Assembly: GCA_905478035.1 (NCBI GenBank)
Contig: CAJQGX010000011.1
Location: 1 to 64,000, forward strand
DNA from: an uncultured SAR86 cluster bacterium
GTDB lineage: Bacteria; Pseudomonadota; Gammaproteobacteria; Magnimaribacterales; D2472
Direction of reading: 5' to 3'
Length of the DNA stretch: 64,000 nt
The notes beneath the pieces are model-generated. The model worked only from the letters and a program-made list of their open reading frames with translations, did not search any database and had not been told where the DNA came from. How positions within the stretch are numbered: the stretch's first letter is position 1; each line of letters begins with the position of its first letter. Shown here piece after piece: positions 62,667 through 64,000 of the stretch. A program made the position numbers and the translations under genes.

Positions 62667-64000
62667 ATGACTTCTATCGGTTTGATATTTCCTGACCAAC
62701 TTTCTAAAGATAATATGGTTCTAAAACAAGCTCATATAAATGATCTAATCATATTTTATGAGCCGTTAGAAACTTTCTATGAAATTAATCACCATAAACA
62801 TAAGTTAGTATTTTTAATAAGTGCTTTTAGACATTTTAAAAACTTTATTAATCGTACAAATTCACTCCATGAAAAAATAAGTAAAAAGCCAAAATCTAGT
62901 TTAATTAATTATCTTGACGATCTATACAAAGAAAATTCATTCAATAATCTTATGGTTTCAAAGCCATCTGACTTCAAAACTCTCAAAGATCTTATGTATT
63001 TTTGTCAATCACATGAAGTCAAGCTTGAGGTTTTTGATGATAAGAAATTTATTTCAAGTTCGAGTGATTTTGAGACATGGTCTGAAGGAAAAAAAACTAC
63101 AATTCAAGAGTACTATTACAGATGGCTTAGAAAAAAATTTAATATACTAATGAATGAGGATGGAAAGCCTATAGGTGATAAATGGAATTTTGATAAAGAA
63201 AATAGAAAAGGTATTTCTCAACTAAAAGAAGAGATTCCAAAAAGAAATAAAATTAAATCTGACTCTATAACTGTTGAGGTCATGATAGAGATAGAAGAAA
63301 TGTTCCCATCTTCACCTGGAAATATTGAAAACTTTAATTGGGTGGTTACTCATGATGATGCTTGGGATTTATTCATGCAGTTTCTTGATATATTTTTACC
63401 TAATTATGGTACTTTTCAGGATGCAATAAATAAAGATGATGCATTTATGTATCACTCTTTATTATCTCCATATCTTAATGCAGGCCTTCTAGATCCGCAC
63501 AAGTGTGTAAAAGCTGCAGAAGAAGCTTATAAGAAATCAAATGGATCTATTCCAATAAATTCAGTTGAGGGTTTTATTAGACAAATCCTAGGATGGAGAG
63601 AATTCATTATGGGTGTCTATTGGGATAATATGCCTCAGTATAAAGATTATAATTTTTGGTCACACTCAAGAGGTCTGTCGGATAGTTGGTATGAAGGTTC
63701 TACAGGAATTCCGCCTCTTGATACAGCAATTATTGAATCAAATAAATATGGTTATACACACCACATAAATAGACTAATGATAATTTCAAATCTTATGAAT
63801 CTTTCAGGAGTTCATCCTGATTTAATTTATAAATGGTTTATGGAAATGTATGTGGATTCAGCTGACTGGGTAATGGTTCCAAATGTCTATGGCATGGGAA
63901 CATTTGCTGATGGTGGTATATTTTCAACTAAACCTTATATATGTGGATCAAGTTATATGCTGAGGATGTCTAATCATAAAAAGGGTGAATGGTGTGATAT
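62667..64000 (+). CDS. Cryptochrome/photolyase-related protein, 5' part (3' truncated by window)
   Basis: The frame opens with ATG at 62667 and is open to the end (444 residues). It matches the deoxyribodipyrimidine photolyase-related (FeS-BCP/PhrB-like) family: GLIFPDQLS at the N terminus, VEGFIRQILGWREFIMGVYW, GYTHHINRLMIISNLMNLSG, and WFMEMYVDSADWVMVPNVYGMGTFADGGIFSTKPYICGSSYMLRMSNHKKGEWCD. The family repairs (6-4) photoproducts or senses light. The region before GYTHHI lacks the Cys that ligates the 4Fe-4S cluster in PhrB; two Cys occur in the last segment. Confidence 0.88.
   Translation, partial: MTSIGLIFPDQLSKDNMVLKQAHINDLIIFYEPLETFYEINHHKHKLVFLISAFRHFKNFINRTNSLHEKISKKPKSSLINYLDDLYKENSFNNLMVSKPSDFKTLKDLMYFCQSHEVKLEVFDDKKFISSSSDFETWSEGKKTTIQEYYYRWLRKKFNILMNEDGKPIGDKWNFDKENRKGISQLKEEIPKRNKIKSDSITVEVMIEIEEMFPSSPGNIENFNWVVTHDDAWDLFMQFLDIFLPNYGTFQDAINKDDAFMYHSLLSPYLNAGLLDPHKCVKAAEEAYKKSNGSIPINSVEGFIRQILGWREFIMGVYWDNMPQYKDYNFWSHSRGLSDSWYEGSTGIPPLDTAIIESNKYGYTHHINRLMIISNLMNLSGVHPDLIYKWFMEMYVDSADWVMVPNVYGMGTFADGGIFSTKPYICGSSYMLRMSNHKKGEWCD

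Noticed and set aside
62914..63150. 78-codon frame on the plus strand near the window end
   Set aside because: It overlaps, in another frame, the photolyase-related gene that runs from 62667 to the end of the window and has clear family motifs.
1..64000. Mobile elements, prophage, integrons, CRISPR arrays or rRNA
   Set aside because: No transposase, integrase, phage structural gene, repeat-spacer array or rRNA sequence was seen. Base composition and gene density are uniform, so recent gene transfer is not indicated.

Overview
This is 64 kb of very AT-rich (about 30% GC by eye), densely packed DNA from a Gram-negative gammaproteobacterium. The gene neighbourhoods (mfd/csiV, nfuA, rne/rluC divergent, rpmF-fabD-fabG-acpP-mltG-tmk-holB, mrp/metG divergent, phoB-phoR, gspC-M) are gammaproteobacterial. 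The low GC, tiny intergenic gaps, shortened proteins and marine traits (sodium-coupled transporters, laminarinase-like enzyme, phosphorus scavenging, photolyase-like protein) suggest a streamlined marine surface bacterium of the SAR86 type. The lineage is an inference. No insertion sequences, phage genes or CRISPR arrays were seen. The window opens inside mfd and closes inside a photolyase-related gene.

Layout. 1-4069: mfd (3' end), csiV, nfuA, a DUF2970 microprotein, trmA. 4138-9783: a tight histidine operon led by a TrpR-like regulator (yerC-like, hisG, a hisD-hisB fusion, hisH, hisA, hisF, hisIE); hisC and the histidinol-phosphatase part of hisB are absent. 9773-13875: GH16 lipoprotein glucanase, sodium:amino-acid symporter, glutaredoxin, SDR. 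13865-18619 (minus): rpmF, fabD, fabG, acpP, mltG, tmk, holB, a reduced version of the usual lipid cluster. 18678-25888: rluC/rne, nudC, nhaB, dusA, mlaA. 25895-35635: mrp, metG, a ferredoxin-NADP reductase with an RnfB-like ferredoxin, RNase T, grxD, pdxJ, an MFS permease, HIT and DedA proteins, an epoxide hydrolase.

35675-53733 is the most coherent region and looks like a phosphorus-acquisition island: porin, beta-propeller phytase, TetR regulator, PiT phosphate transporter, polyphosphate kinase 2, exopolyphosphatase, a complete inner set of type II secretion genes (gspC to gspM) and phoB-phoR. Three contiguous 11-bp repeats of Pho-box type lie between phoR and the secretion operon, pointing at the secretion genes and at an unannotated 28-codon ORF. 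A second Pho-box-like repeat precedes ppk2-ppx. My reading is that phosphate starvation switches on the secretion machine as well as polyphosphate metabolism, with the phytase as a candidate cargo. The prepilin peptidase needed for the system (59038) and a PhoD-like phosphatase (61631) lie a few kb downstream.

53782-64000: two divergent acyl-CoA synthetases, gamma-glutamyltransferase, prepilin peptidase, two related unknown lipoproteins flanking tRNA-Gly(UCC), the PhoD-like phosphatase and the 5' part of a cryptochrome/photolyase-related gene. Several conserved proteins lack expected cysteine motifs (RNase E zinc link, Mrp Fe-S cysteines, HolB zinc module).
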